A stretch of DNA of 64,000 nucleotides from Bondarzewia mesenterica (Eukaryota; Basidiomycota; Agaricomycetes; Russulales; Bondarzewiaceae), in contig SGPL01000067.1 in NCBI GenBank assembly GCA_004802705.1, forward strand, positions 25,456-89,455, read 5' to 3'. The notes beneath the pieces were generated by a model. The model saw nothing but the letters and a program-made list of their open reading frames with translations, ran no database searches and was not told the origin of the DNA. Position 1 is the first letter of the stretch. Every line of letters begins with the position of its first letter. Position numbers and translations under genes: made by a program. Shown here in pieces: positions 44,140 through 54,722 of the stretch.

Positions 44140-46171
44140 ATGACTATTGCCNNTCTNACCGGTGTCTTTNCTCTCCTCGCCGTTTACCCTCATGATCCCG
44201 TTGAAATTGCTTCGCGCGACGACTGCCTTGCCAACAACTACTACGGCACTTACGGCGATAGCAGTGTCTTCCTCCCCCCGGCATCATGTTATCATGGCCG
44301 TGGACTCTCNAGTTCTGCCGTCACTTTTGACGCTTTTTACGACTATATCGAGCCCGTAGAGCTCGTCTGGGTACAAGAGATGGCTCTCGAGGAGCACCTG
44401 AAACCAGCTGTATCCTTCAAGGACATCACCTCGGTCCTCAGCGCCCTAGATAGCCTGACTGACCTTCCCGACGNTCAAACCGAAAGTCCAGTTCAACAAG
44501 CCCTTTCCACTTCCTCCAATACTGATGGATTCTACCACGTCCTGCACACAAGTGNTACATCCGCTCTCCTTGCCCTTTCTCGAACCAATGCCCACCGTCT
44601 CTCCCTCGTCCTCCCCATCAATTGGCGCCCATACGCCCTACCCTCCAATCCCATCCCCCTTTCCCCCGTCCCCTCCTCCTCCATCGAACGCGTCCGCGAT
44701 ATTCTCTCCACTCTCGCTTTCGACCCGCTCGTTGCCAAGGTTGTTTCTAACATCTCTGTCCCCCAAATGCGAAACGACATCCGCTGGCTCACCGGAGAGG
44801 ACGCAATGTCCCATATACAATCCCGCCACTCCTTCTCCTCGGGTGCACTCGTCGCCGCATCGTGGCTGAAGCGCAGGTTTGAAGATACCGGCGCGAGCTG
44901 CGAGCTCCGCCCTTTCCTCTCCGGCTTTGCCCCAAATGTCATCTGGTCCGTTCATCCCTTCCTCCGCCTTGATCATCTGTTTTGCCAACAAGCCCTGACA
45001 TTCTCTCCCTTCTTTTGTCTCACTCGCANATCACTCACGGACTCAGTCGCTATCCCGCGACGACGAACACGACCGCGACGGTCCTCATCAGCGGTCANTA
45101 CGATTCGCGTGGCTCCTTCGGCTCCACGCGTGCTCCTGGCGGCGACGATGACGGTTCCGGCGTGACTGGTCTCCTCTCCATTGCGCGCACCATCAAACGC
45201 ACCGGCGTCACATTCCGGTCCAACGTCGAGCTTGTCGCNTTTGCAGGCGANGAGCAGGGGCTGTACGGGTCGAGATACTATTCGCGTGAGTCTCCCTCCC
45301 TCTTCACNGCCTATCTACTCTCNTTTANTTCNTNTNNNNNNNNNNNNNGAACACAGAGGATCTNCGNGCGGANGACAAGAACCTCACGCTCATGGTCCAA
45401 GCCGATATGACNGCCTATCACGCACCAGGCGAACCCTCGCAACTCGGTCTTCCCGAAAAGTACGCCCTCCTTCTCTNNTCCTTCTTATCCTCTCANACGA
45501 CGATTCTCTCCCCACTCACACAGGATTGGCACCCCCGAAGTTACGCANCTCGTCGCGAACCTCTCNGCGATCTANAGCCCNGAGCTCCGCGTCGGATTCA
45601 CGCCCGTACNTATTCCCTTCCNTTCATTCATANTTACNNGNGCTCTNATCCCACTACGTCCAAANAGGCATGCTGCAGTGACCANCAAGTNNNTNCCTCT
45701 CCNNCATTGCAAGCATGAGAGTTCTCGCTGATCTCNTTTGNNTCTCCTCNNCTGGTAATCNTAAACAGTCGTTCCATCANCAAGGNTTCCCNGCGACNCA
45801 GGTCTTTGAGCGCGCGGGTCCCATCGCGGATCCGATGTANCACAACAGNGGTGCGCCCTTCCTCNTCNTATTCNACTTTCCCACTGACANNCCCTCCGAT
45901 TAATCTGTCACGGACNNNTNACNTGCNNACAGGTGACCTGAGCGACCGCGAGGGCTACGANTTTGAGCAGATNAAGAGNATNGCCAAAGTGCAGGTATGT
46001 CGCATATCTATTCTATTTCTTCATNCTCNCGCATNCCTTCTTNCTCCCGTTCACAACTTTCCCGTCNTTTCATTNTCTGGCTCTGATCGGACTGATTCNN
46101 CNCTTTTTCCCNNNACACAGTTCGCGACGGTTTTNCACACCGCCGGNTTCGACCTNCCCGACGCGAAGTNA
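44140..46171 (+). CDS. Family M28 zinc aminopeptidase, probably secreted, 481 aa
   Basis: Eight exons: 44,140-44,945, 45,047-45,285, 45,357-45,459, 45,524-45,605, 45,668-45,688, 45,769-45,850, 45,933-45,994 and 46,121-46,171; the frame closes to a TNA stop. The hydrophobic start suggests a signal peptide. The M28 two-zinc ligands fall where expected: SGxYDSRGSFG (first His read as CAN), GGDDDGSG (bridging Asp), AFAGxEQGLYGSRYYS (Glu pair, one base N), LMVQADM (Asp) and CCSDxQ (last His also CAN). It removes N-terminal amino acids from peptides outside the cell or in the vacuole. About 60 N calls, including the run at 45,336-45,348, lower certainty at single residues, not of the family. Confidence 0.88.
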
Positions 46172-47550
46172 GCCACNAGGCTTAGCGCCACCATACCGGA
46201 TACTAACCTCGAACGCCGCGAGTTGAGGGTATTGACGCGCCGGCAAGGACATCCGAGTGGGGGGGTCACGAGTGTCTTGATCGCATGCTAAGTTATGAAT
46301 TAACAAGTTACTTATCTCCTAAATTAGACGTGTCCAGTAACAGATTCAGAATATAACTCGACTCGGACAGTCATATAAGGTTGAAATTGCCAGTGGCGAT
46401 ATCGAACTTGTTATCTGAAACCGTCAAACAACATGGTAGATGCTTTACAAGAAGGTCCACCCCAAGGATTCATGTTCATTGTACGACTTCTTCTTTCGAG
46501 TCATCACTCTCTTCTGCAGCAAGCTCCAGGACACTTAGCCCGCTGACTGCGACCCGGTAGCTAAAGTATATCCTGCGCTTTCTTTCTTCGTCTTCATCAT
46601 CTTATACCTTAACCTAATCTGCCTAACAACCTCTTTGAATCTCTGCTCCTAACCCTCCTCGCAGGTTTCTATAGCTAGCTTCTCATGTGGCATGCCGATC
46701 TGCTCCTTTCATACAGACAGTGCCTCGCAAGAAGTGAGATCCGACTGTATGGCACATGATTTCCGTCCCTCCATCCCGCGGTGCGAGTTTGTGGAACAAT
46801 GCCCTCAGCCCTCTTCTTCGCCAGTCATCTTGATCATCAGAAGATCTGTCAAGCGCTTGCGCTAATACGAGCGCCATCGAGGGGCAGACACGCAAGTGGC
46901 AGACGTCTCTGCGCGTATGCAGCTTACGAGTCCAGGAAAGGGAGGAACCCCCCTGCACATCGCGCGTCGCATTCTTATCTACCTCAGACCGATAGTGAAC
47001 TTTCGCATCTATCGACATCCCGATCCTCCTCGCCAAGTTTCTCTACCCGCAAGCGCAGTCCTCCAGTTTCAGGATCTCCAACCTTGTAAGCCACACCGCG
47101 TCCGGATCCCCTCCGCAAAGGACAAACTCGCAATACATAAGGCATTTCGGTAGGCAGAATATATGCTGCAGGAACATCCTACGGAAATGCGGAGCACCTC
47201 GTCATGCGAGGGCAGCAGTGGATCTGCACCATCACGCAGCATGTTCGCCCGATCGATTTTTATCATCGATTGTGTGAGTCGCGCAAAAGCAGGGAAGGCA
47301 TCCACGGGGCGTACAATTCTTCAAGCTTCGTTGAACGTCGATTGCGCGGAGCATGCATGCGTTGTCCCTGAGGGTCTCTCCAGAATCAATGCACAGCGTC
47401 GCTGAGTGAGTCTTCCATCCCCCGCCTCTTTTATAAGAATACTCAAGGACTCGAATAGCGGTGCGGCACGCCTGCGATTGAACAAGTGCGTTTTTTTATT
47501 ACTTTTACTCAGGTCCTCTTAAGCCACTCAACGCAACTCGATGTGGCTAG
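46172..47550. other. Intergenic, no intact gene
   Basis: About 1.4 kb with CpG content like the genes around it. Short open stretches on both strands show no domain or splice pattern that I can support. The N-terminal exons of the following DUF4336 gene would be expected here, but I could not find them. Confidence 0.45.
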
Positions 47551-47901
47551 TACTCGAGATCGTGGTTTTCTGGCGGCACACCATTCTTTGGCAACCCTTA
47601 TTCCACCCTCCAGAAAAAGATGATGTGGAGCCTCGGCGTCGACAAAGAGTAAGTTTCATTATCTCCGAGTCGATATCGCTCCTGCTCAAGTGCTTGAATT
47701 ACCCCAGAGCCATGAAAAGAGATGCGAGGACGGTTGCTGGGTGGGACTTCAATAGGATCATTCCTTGCCATGGAGTACATTTCGTTTGCCTTGCAAATTC
47801 AAAGCATCGACACTAATGTCCCTTGTTTCATTTTGCAGGACGTCATAGAGAACGATGGGAACAAAGCATGGCGTGCAACGTATGAATATTACCTCAGCTA
47901 A
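47551..47901 (+). pseudogene. 3' exons of a DUF4336 (metallo-hydrolase-like) gene
   Basis: Three exons splice cleanly: 47,551-47,648, 47,708-47,774 and 47,839-47,901, ending in TAA. They give FFGNPYSTLQKKMMW, then SLGVDKEAMKRDARTVAGW, DFNRIIPCHGDVIENDG and KAWRATYEYYL. This matches the C-terminal third of DUF4336 proteins, a fungal family related to metallo-beta-lactamase folds, including the DFxRIIPCHGDVI block. An acceptor at 47,549-47,550 and a possible donor after ATTGAACAA (about 47,490) suggest one more exon, but a stop lies just upstream in that frame. Probably a truncated gene; a gene with very divergent 5' exons is the alternative. Confidence 0.6.
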
Positions 47902-48439
47902 CTTATTGAGCAAAAGCGCTCCGACCACCTGCGTCGATGTGGTACTGTACTTGTAAAATTTCTCGTGAGCAATTGGTTCCTTTTCGTGTCGGTCTGAAAA
48001 GGCGGGGCAGGCATATGCCGATCGACGCTTGTTTTATCTTATGCCCCATCCGCAGCTCGTTGCCTTTCTTTCCAGTGACTCTAAACCTTTTCTATCAACT
48101 TGCAATTGCGCAACTGATGGTGTCTTCTGTGGCCATGTTGCGGGCTTGAAAATCCAATTTGTCGCCAGTTCTTTTTTCCACGCAAACACGCCTGGATCTT
48201 GAGTAATTTTTTTTCTTCAAGTTCTCGAGATACTTTCAAGCATTTAGATCCAGATCTAGCGCCTGCTTACTGCGTACTTTTGCGCGTATTGACTCGGGAA
48301 CGGGCCTTGGCTTTGGGTTTTACTGACTACCGTTCCACAAAAACTCACATAGTCCTGGGTCGTCCATTGTCCAAATCCGAACCCGACATCTGTAGCTGCG
48401 ACTTTGGATTGAGCAGCTTCTTGAAACCCTGAACGACGG
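47902..48439. other. Intergenic, nothing recognised
   Basis: No gene, repeat or element end supported. Contains pyrimidine-rich promoter-like stretches (TTTTTTTTCTTCAAGTTC at 48,208). Confidence 0.45.
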
Positions 48440-48910
48440 GGTACACCGGGTTAACCAAAGTGGATGGGATTGGTGGCCGGCGCCCCGGCTCGAAGCAGCG
48501 ATGGTCCTCTGAGTCAGACCACGATCGCTGCGATCATTGTGAGTTCGCTGCTCCGTACGACCAGGAATCAGAACTAGTTCTCCCGGTTCTCACCATCTCT
48601 GTAAAGGTGTGCCGGGACTCGTCTTTTCTCAGAGGCTATGCTTTAATCTGCAGACATTCACCATCGTGGCCGGACTTCATGCAAGCTTTGACATGGAAAT
48701 GTGGACATTACCGAAACGGTCTATCGTCTTCCCTTACATTACTTGAGCAACCTCTTTTACAGTGGTCGTCATTTGGGAAAGTGTATCAAGATGCTCGAGC
48801 AGGAGGGTTATATTGAGGCTGGGGCAACTGAAGAACTAGAGAAGAAAGCAGCGGAAACGCGAATGAGGGCTGATCTATGGGTGCCCAACGATCAGGGTAC
48901 CTTCTTCTGA
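48440..48910 (+). pseudogene. Unidentified gene remnant
   Basis: A C-terminal stretch reads HGNVDITETVYRLPLHYLSN, then LFYSGRHLGKCIKMLEQEGY, EELEKKAAETRMRADLW and VPNDQGTFF before a stop at 48,908. An upstream piece (TTIAAII followed by GTGAGT at 48,538, and TFTIVAGLHAS after CTGCAG at 48,653) could be joined by splicing but needs a frame change near 48,692. It looks like the end of a real, folded protein whose front is lost or damaged. I do not recognise the family. Confidence 0.35.
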
Positions 48911-48988
48911 CCAAAGATAAAAGGCTGTTGCACTGTGCATGCTTGAGAATATCCGTGTACTTGTACATCTCGTTATTGCAGTTAAACA

Positions 48989-49949
48989 TTACACATAGGC
49001 TAGGGCATCAGATATCTGATCCAACCATTCTTCTTGACGGAAGTATGGGTTGCAGATGAAGGGTATTAAAGCATCCCACAATGGCTCCTTCCTTCCACTG
49101 ACGATCTCTTCGTTCTCAGCTTGTCGCATCATTGCTACAAATTCGAACCAGCGAGGATAAAACCCTGCCCAAGCCCAGTCAATAAGCCAGAGCCGGCCAT
49201 CTTCGCCGAGGAGAAGATTCCGCATGTTCAGATCCTGATGTGTGAAGACAAGGGGAGAGGCATCGTCAAACAACTCCGCAGGAGACCCGCGTGATGACAT
49301 ACGATTCCGCTCGTTGAAAAAAGCGGACAATTTGCCGTAAGAAGCAAAAGGGCCTCGATCAGATTGAATTGGGCCAAAAATGGGCGACTCGCATATCCGA
49401 GGACCCCGTGAGCTGAGAGGGCCTGGGACTGTCGAATGAGAACTACGGATGGCCCGGAGTTCACGTATGTAGCGACGTAGCGTCATGGAAATGCGGATTT
49501 TGGCCATAAATGAGAGCGAAGGCCATATCTCGGAGAGCTGCCGGCCAGGGATGAAGTCCATCACGATGTATTGATAAGACTGGTCCTTGACGACCCTCCT
49601 AACGCGAGGCACAGGGATCGTAGTCTCTGTAAAGACTAGCTGAAGCGCGAGAGCTTCAGAGGCTTCGGTAGGATCCTCCTCAAAATCCTGAGCGGGTTTC
49701 ATCACGGTATTTGGGGTTATGTGAGTGATGCTATACCCTCCCATGGGTCGTTGGGACTTGTCGAGCTTCGGCGCGGTTTTGCGAAGCTGAATAATCTCAT
49801 CGTCCGTAAGTCCATCAGAATCGGAAGGCTGTTGCACAGACATGTGAGCCCCGATGATGGTCATTGAAAGAGGCAGTACTCACGCCATAGTCTGAAATCG
49901 GCCGAGATGTAGGGCGCCGCTGTAGAAGGCGCACCACCTTGTCCGTCAT
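48989..49949 (-). CDS. Aminoglycoside phosphotransferase-like kinase, 301 aa
   Basis: Exons 49,949-49,884 and 49,828-48,989; the 55-bp intron is GTGAGT...CAACAG. The start chosen gives MTDKVVRLLQRRPTSR; an unspliced start at 49,864 is possible. It belongs to the APH/choline-kinase fold that fungi have in large numbers. Seen: DEIIQLRKTAPK, YQYIVMDFIPGRQLSEIWPS (hinge region), VFTHQDLNMRNLLLGEDG (catalytic loop H-x-D-x4-N) and LWLIDWAWAGFYP (metal-binding Asp). The catalytic residues are present, so a kinase activity toward a small molecule is likely; the substrate is unknown. It is smaller than true antibiotic kinases only at the N lobe and is not expected to confer resistance. Confidence 0.85.
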
Positions 49950-50538
49950 ATCGAAGGCCAAAACAATGACGGTGTAAGCCAACCACGTAGAGTAGTTAAC
50001 GACAAAGTGCCTGTGATCCTTTAGTCAATTTGAATTAGCAGCAGGGCCACCACCAAACTCCATGTCATGTTCCACATCCTACTGAATGAGTGAGCTGATA
50101 CTGGTAGAACGGCGAGTTTTGCTGCGAAGAGATCTATCAGCAAATATGTCCGCTTAGTAGGTGGTAGCTTGATTGTTCGTCTGGGCGAACTGGACCAACA
50201 CCACAACACCATTCCCGCCAATTCCGATATGTCGATGACGGGAAGCAGTGGGACATGTCGAGGTGGCTTTGCGCCGTGCGGGACGTCGACTAGGGGTTGT
50301 GGTGTATGTAGGGATGTCAATAGGCGCTCACATGTTGTTTTATGCGTCTCGCGACGAACTCTTAATGTGTGCGATAACGGCTTTGGGCACAGGGAAGGGA
50401 TATTCTCAAATTGTTGTTGCCTTGCTTAGCCGATTGACCGGATATCCGATTACCGGTGTAGTCCACTTTCAATTCTCTAGTCTTTGCCGTGTAATCACGG
50501 CAAGAAGATTCCCGGAAGCATGACGCTAACTTCTCAAC
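49950..50538. promoter_or_regulatory. Shared divergent promoter region
   Basis: 589 bp between the start codons of the kinase (-) and the small protein (+). Open frames on both strands here overlap one another and have no domain. No TATA box is obvious. Confidence 0.4.
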
Positions 50539-51062
50539 ATGACTCGTACGGTCTATCTTGCGGTCTTCAACTCGATCCTGTTCCCTGCGCACTGGGGTCT
50601 CTGGATCCCAACCGTTGAGAAACCTGAACTGGGCAAGATGATTCAGGTCAACGGCGACCCACTTTCTGGCTTCCAGCACGACTTCGAGAGGAATTGCAAC
50701 ATCAAGGATACCAAACGCACGCACACACTCTTTGTTCTTGCTGAGATCGAGGACAGATTTGTACTCGACTTGCCGCCGAACGCAGATAATCCTCAAGAAC
50801 CGGCCGCCATTGATAAAATTGAGCAAAAAGCGTTTGCCATCCCGCCCCCCACGAAGAGTTTGCGATCATCTGCAAACGCGGTCGGTCCCTTCTCCCACTT
50901 TCGTTTTTGTATCGTTTGCTGATTGCGCTCGAGCAGGCGATGAAGAAGGTTGATATCAAGAATTGCCAGACCTGGCTCTGCGAGCTTGTGGATGCTTTGG
51001 TTGCCGACCACATTTTCCCTAAATCAGCCATCCAGGTGATGAAAGACGCACCGAGAAACTGA
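50539..51062 (+). CDS. Small conserved fungal protein, 155 aa, function unknown
   Basis: Exons 50,539-50,880 and 50,937-51,062, joined in phase 0 by a 56-bp GT-AG intron. MTRTVYLAVFNSILFPAHW opens the protein, then GLWIPTVEKPELGKMIQVNG, FERNCNIKDTKRTHTLFVL, VDIKNCQTWLCELVDALV and FPKSAIQVMKDAPRN. I know this pattern (start MTRxVYLAxxxSxLFxAHWxLWIP, end NCQTW...LxxAPRN) as a family of many copies in mushrooms and other fungi, without an assigned role. The compact fold with a Cys in NCQTW and an aromatic HW near the start recalls small papain-like or NlpC-type proteins, which is inference only. Confidence 0.78.
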
Positions 51063-51958
51063 TGCACAGTGGTGAAGAAGATGCTCATAGAGGTACGCTA
51101 GTAAAATCTCTCCGTCCTTCAGAACATTGACCGAACCATCCACAGACCAACGCGACCCGTCTCGTCCATCATATAAACGCAATGTTATGCCTGATCGATA
51201 TCCCACCATATATTTACAAAACCATCTTTATGCCTTCCTTTCTGATTCTAGGACTCTTTTGTGGGTGCAGCACTGGAAGATATAACACTGTCGATACCCC
51301 TCGATTCGTTTTTACAAAGGCAATCAAGTACTCACCTTCCGTTGCATGGCATGAAAAGAACGAGTGAGAGCTGATGGCCAAAAGTCAATCGTTGGCGACG
51401 GTGATGGTCGAAGCTACGCACACGAGCACCTATTTAGGAAAAAGAGTCATAGCGGAAGCATTGCGATGAGCTAGATTTTATATTGAATGTACACAACTTG
51501 AACTAGGAGGAGAAGATGAAGAGGTCAACGGCACGCACTATTTTTGTCAGCCAACGAGAACGAGTGTCGGTACAGTACACTCGTTGTACGAAAGCACATC
51601 TCAGCGTCGGGTATGATGCCATATGCCCAATTCATGCAGAATCAACGTGAATGAGCGAGATGCGGTTTTGAACATTGATATTGTCTCAAGGAGCGCTATG
51701 TCGGCGCGGGTCCTTTCTACTAGAGCGCAGTAAAGTCGGAACATACTGCGCTATGACAGAGGCTGTCAAGGTCTCATCTTGAAATATTAGAATACAGTCG
51801 AATGTGTATCGTGGCGTGTCAAAGTCCATCCCATTACCGGACAAGTAAAATACTTACAATCGCGAAACGCATCACATCATAAGCGCTAAATGAATTTTCT
51901 CAAACAAATTCGCACTCACAATCAAACCAAATATGACGCCAGATCTCCCCCTTCAGCT
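51063..51958. other. Intergenic, no gene recognised
   Basis: About 900 bp between the 3' ends of a plus-strand and a minus-strand gene. Nothing with domain or splice support. Confidence 0.45.
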
Positions 51959-52571
51959 TCACCCGCCGCCGCCACTCCTTACGAGTCCTATCCGTGCCGC
52001 AAGCTGTCTTGCTTGGAGCGCCTGCAACTTCTTCGACCTCGCGAAGACGAAAAACAGAGCACCCGAGGCGAAGAGGACGTTGCAGGCTACAAACTCCCAG
52101 AAATCTGCGCGCTCTTTTCCAACGATACGTCCGCAGGATTCCCATGCCGGTGTTTCGCCCTGTGGCGGGTCTGAGGTATGTTGCGAGCTATCAGGACGCC
52201 ATGGAGAGTTGGGCCGGTTTGTGGATTGGGGAACGGATGCGCAATGCATGAGGCGTCGGTTGCCAAATGGCTGACAGAAAGGTTCGCGGAGCTTGGGGAT
52301 TTTAAACGTGAAGGGTGCCCGTCAAATATATCAGCAACTTGTGAATACTTACAGCATCATCCGGACAAGGCTCACAGAGCCCGAACGGTCGACAAGTTAC
52401 TTCCGTACCATTAGACGGATACACAGTTTGCTGTGCCAAGGCAGAAGTCAGACAAGTTAGGATCAATCTACCGCAAGCAGAGTTGTGTCAAGCTCGATAG
52501 CACACTGCTCTTGCTCAAAATACTCACAACCACGTCGTCAACGCCGTCGACCAGAGCGTCAAGAACAACAT
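51959..52571 (-). CDS. Cys-rich single-span membrane protein, function unknown
   Basis: Two exons are clear: 52,430-52,353 and 52,291-51,959 (61-bp intron, phase 0). The first gives QTVYPSNGTEVTCRPFGLCE then PCPDDA; the second LREPFCQPFGNRRLMHC, WESCGRIVGKERADFWEF, VACNVLFASGALFFVFA and RSKKLQALQARQLAARIGL. So a Cys-rich lumenal part with paired CxPFGxCxxCP and FCxPFGNRRxxxC motifs precedes one membrane span and a short basic cytoplasmic tail. A signal-like exon MLFLTLWSTALTTWL lies at 52,571-52,528, but its splice phase does not fit, so the N-terminus is unresolved. I recognise it only as a fungal family of unknown role; a secretory-pathway membrane location is inferred. Confidence 0.65.
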
Positions 52572-52751
52572 GAAAGTAGGGGAAGGGAGCGTGGGAACGT
52601 TCTGATCTCTCGTTCTTCCACAAGTCACACCGACATACAGTACTTGCATACAAGTTACACTCGGTATACTAGTGCCCAAGACATACGTCTTTCTCCTACC
52701 GCGGGTTTTCCTCTCGTGCAAAGTCCCCACCCCCTCTCATCTTGTACCAAC
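52572..52751. promoter_or_regulatory. Short shared divergent promoter
   Basis: 180 bp between the candidate start of the Cys-rich membrane protein (-) and the ATG of SRP19 (+). Both products belong to the secretory pathway, so joint expression is plausible but unproven. Confidence 0.4.
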
Positions 52752-53752
52752 ATGTCACGACGTGCAGTGATAGTCGAGGAGTTCGACGACGATATGGATC
52801 TCCCATTACCGTCGCGCCCTTTGCCCAACACCGGCTCTCACGGTGCAATCCTGCAGGAAATAACGGACGAGGTTGATGATTCCGATGATGATGAAGCTCC
52901 GATTTTGCGGGAGCCAACTGCTGGCCCAGCATCGCCGCAAGGGCCAAGCTATGGTGCACCTGCAGTAACGGATATTACGCCGTATAAGAAGTAAGCATCA
53001 TCTATTGGTCTCGCGCGAGCTCGACGTAGCTGATATGTGAGAAGATGGACGTGTATATACCCGATCTACATCGATGCAAAGCAACCGTACTGCACGGGCG
53101 CACGCCGTGTACCCCGCGACAAGAGTGTCTGGTGGCCGCTCAGCAAAGACATTGCCGACGCTAGCAATCGTCTTGGGCTCGGGACCCTGCACGAGGTCAA
53201 CAAAGCTCATCCCCGCGACTGGGAGAACCCAGGGCGCGTCCGCGTACAATGGAAGAAAGAGGGGCGATTGATGAATCCCAATATCAAAACAAGTGCGTGT
53301 ACCTCTCTACACCCCTTCCGAATCCTTGTTTTTTTGAATATGCGTCCACAGAGAAGCAACTCCTCGAGATGATATCATTTCAAATTCAGCGCATCAAACC
53401 AGATAGCATCCCCAAGCCTCCCTATGGCTACCCGACTCCCATCGTACCCCCCACTTCCACTTCCGCCTCCAAAGCGTCAAAAACAAAAACAAATCCGTCT
53501 AAAAATGCCCCATCAGTCACCAAATCAAAGGAACTCAAACCACCAAAGCAGAGCAGTCGTCCTCTCCCCACTCCGCCAGAACCCTTGCCTCCACTCGCGA
53601 GCCGTATATCCGCTTACTCTCCCGCTCTCCCCTCCGGTGTGCTCGTGGACACTGTGAAGGCTGGTATGAATGCTGATGGCACAGGACCTGGTATTGCCGG
53701 CGCTGGTGCGGCAGGGAAGGGAAAGAGAAAAGTTGTACGAGTTCGAGGGTGA
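52752..53752 (+). CDS. SEC65: Signal recognition particle subunit SRP19 (Sec65), 295 aa
   Basis: Exons 52,752-52,990, 53,045-53,292 and 53,352-53,752; introns of 54 and 59 bp keep the frame. SRP19 binds the 7S RNA and allows SRP54 to assemble, so that secretory proteins are led to the ER. The first 80 residues are an acidic fungal extension (VEEFDDDMDL; DDSDDDEAP). The core follows: TCIYPIYIDAKQPYCTGARR, SVWWPLSKDIADASNRLGL, EVNKAHPRDWENPGRVRVQW and KEGRLMNPNIKTKKQLLEM. The tail is Pro/Lys-rich and ends GKRKVVRVRG, a basic end typical of the family. Confidence 0.95.
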
Positions 53753-54722
53753 TCCCTGTTTATACCTGGTGACATTGATGGATCCTGGGATGTATGGTGT
53801 ACTGTGAATTCAAATTTTGTTTTTCGCACTGGTCATGATAGAGCACGAGTTGAAGCTTGTTGGTCTGCGGCTTGTGCTTTTCAATTTCATTAATATATCT
53901 CAACATCTTTATCCACTGAGGGCAGTCCGATAACAAGGTTTGATTACGTAAGAAAACATGGTGAAAGCGCTTTCTCTTCACAGTTCAACGTTCAACTTGC
54001 AATTGTATCGTCTCGAGCTTCCTCTCAGACCGCCTTAATTCATTGTTAAATCCAGCTTATTTCATCATCGTCTGGCTGGCCGAGCTATCTAGATAATCCG
54101 CTGCCGGATTGCCCCAGAACAAGAGGCTTGAAAAAAATTGAGCCCTTGTTTTCGTCGAGGCTCACTTGCTCGAGTCAGACTCGAGCATGTGGTACCACTG
54201 CAACCGGTCCCAGTCATGGTGCATGAACGTTGAACGGTGTCTTGTGGTCTGTTTAACGTCCCTCCCCGCGTGTCGTCGGCCAGGCTCGCACAATTAGCAG
54301 TCGGGGACCTGGCATTGTAGTAAGCTCTGTCATTGTTCACCCACGCATGTTTTGTGTTCTGCATCCTCGTTGTCATTGATGCCACTGCTATTCAACGTTT
54401 CGCTATCGATCAAACCTTGTTGCAATCCGACTCAGGCTCTGAAGGCCTTAATCTTCATGTTCTTTGTAGCTTTGCTCTTTCCCAAGCATGTGCACACGTG
54501 AATATTCTGGGGTACGGTATGGAAGCATTGTGCTTTTCAGTGCGGTCCATTGAAGTATCGGCCGGGATCGGTTTTGCCGTGTATTGTCATTTTGACCGGG
54601 CGGTGGCCACGTTCCAGTCCTAGTCCGGACCCCCTTCCAATCTACAAAAGTGCCCGTCCTTCAAAGCTTCATACCCAACATTCATAATCACTTTCTTCTC
54701 CCCTCATCTCATCGTCTTCGCG
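53753..54722. other. Intergenic and chitinase promoter region
   Basis: 970 bp without a supported gene. It holds an interrupted palindrome at 54,167-54,187. Short open frames on both strands lack domains. The last 120 bp are pyrimidine-rich (CTTTCTTCTCCCCTCATCTC at 54,690), as in strongly expressed fungal genes. Confidence 0.5.
54167..54187. promoter_or_regulatory. Interrupted palindrome TGCTCGAGT-CAG-ACTCGAGCA
   Basis: Perfect 9-bp arms around three bases, 536 bp upstream of the chitinase start. It could bind a dimeric zinc-cluster regulator, which often see inverted CGG-like half-sites, but the half-sites here (CTCGAG) are not a known one. Chance cannot be excluded. Confidence 0.3.

Noticed and set aside
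46683..47405. Open frames of 78-117 codons on both strands after the M28 gene
   Set aside because: No domain, no consistent splice pattern, and the frames overlap one another.
48989..49949. A bacterial-type antibiotic resistance gene
   Set aside because: The APH fold is common in fungi as a large family of unknown substrates; the gene has a fungal intron and composition like its neighbours, so transfer or resistance is not supported.
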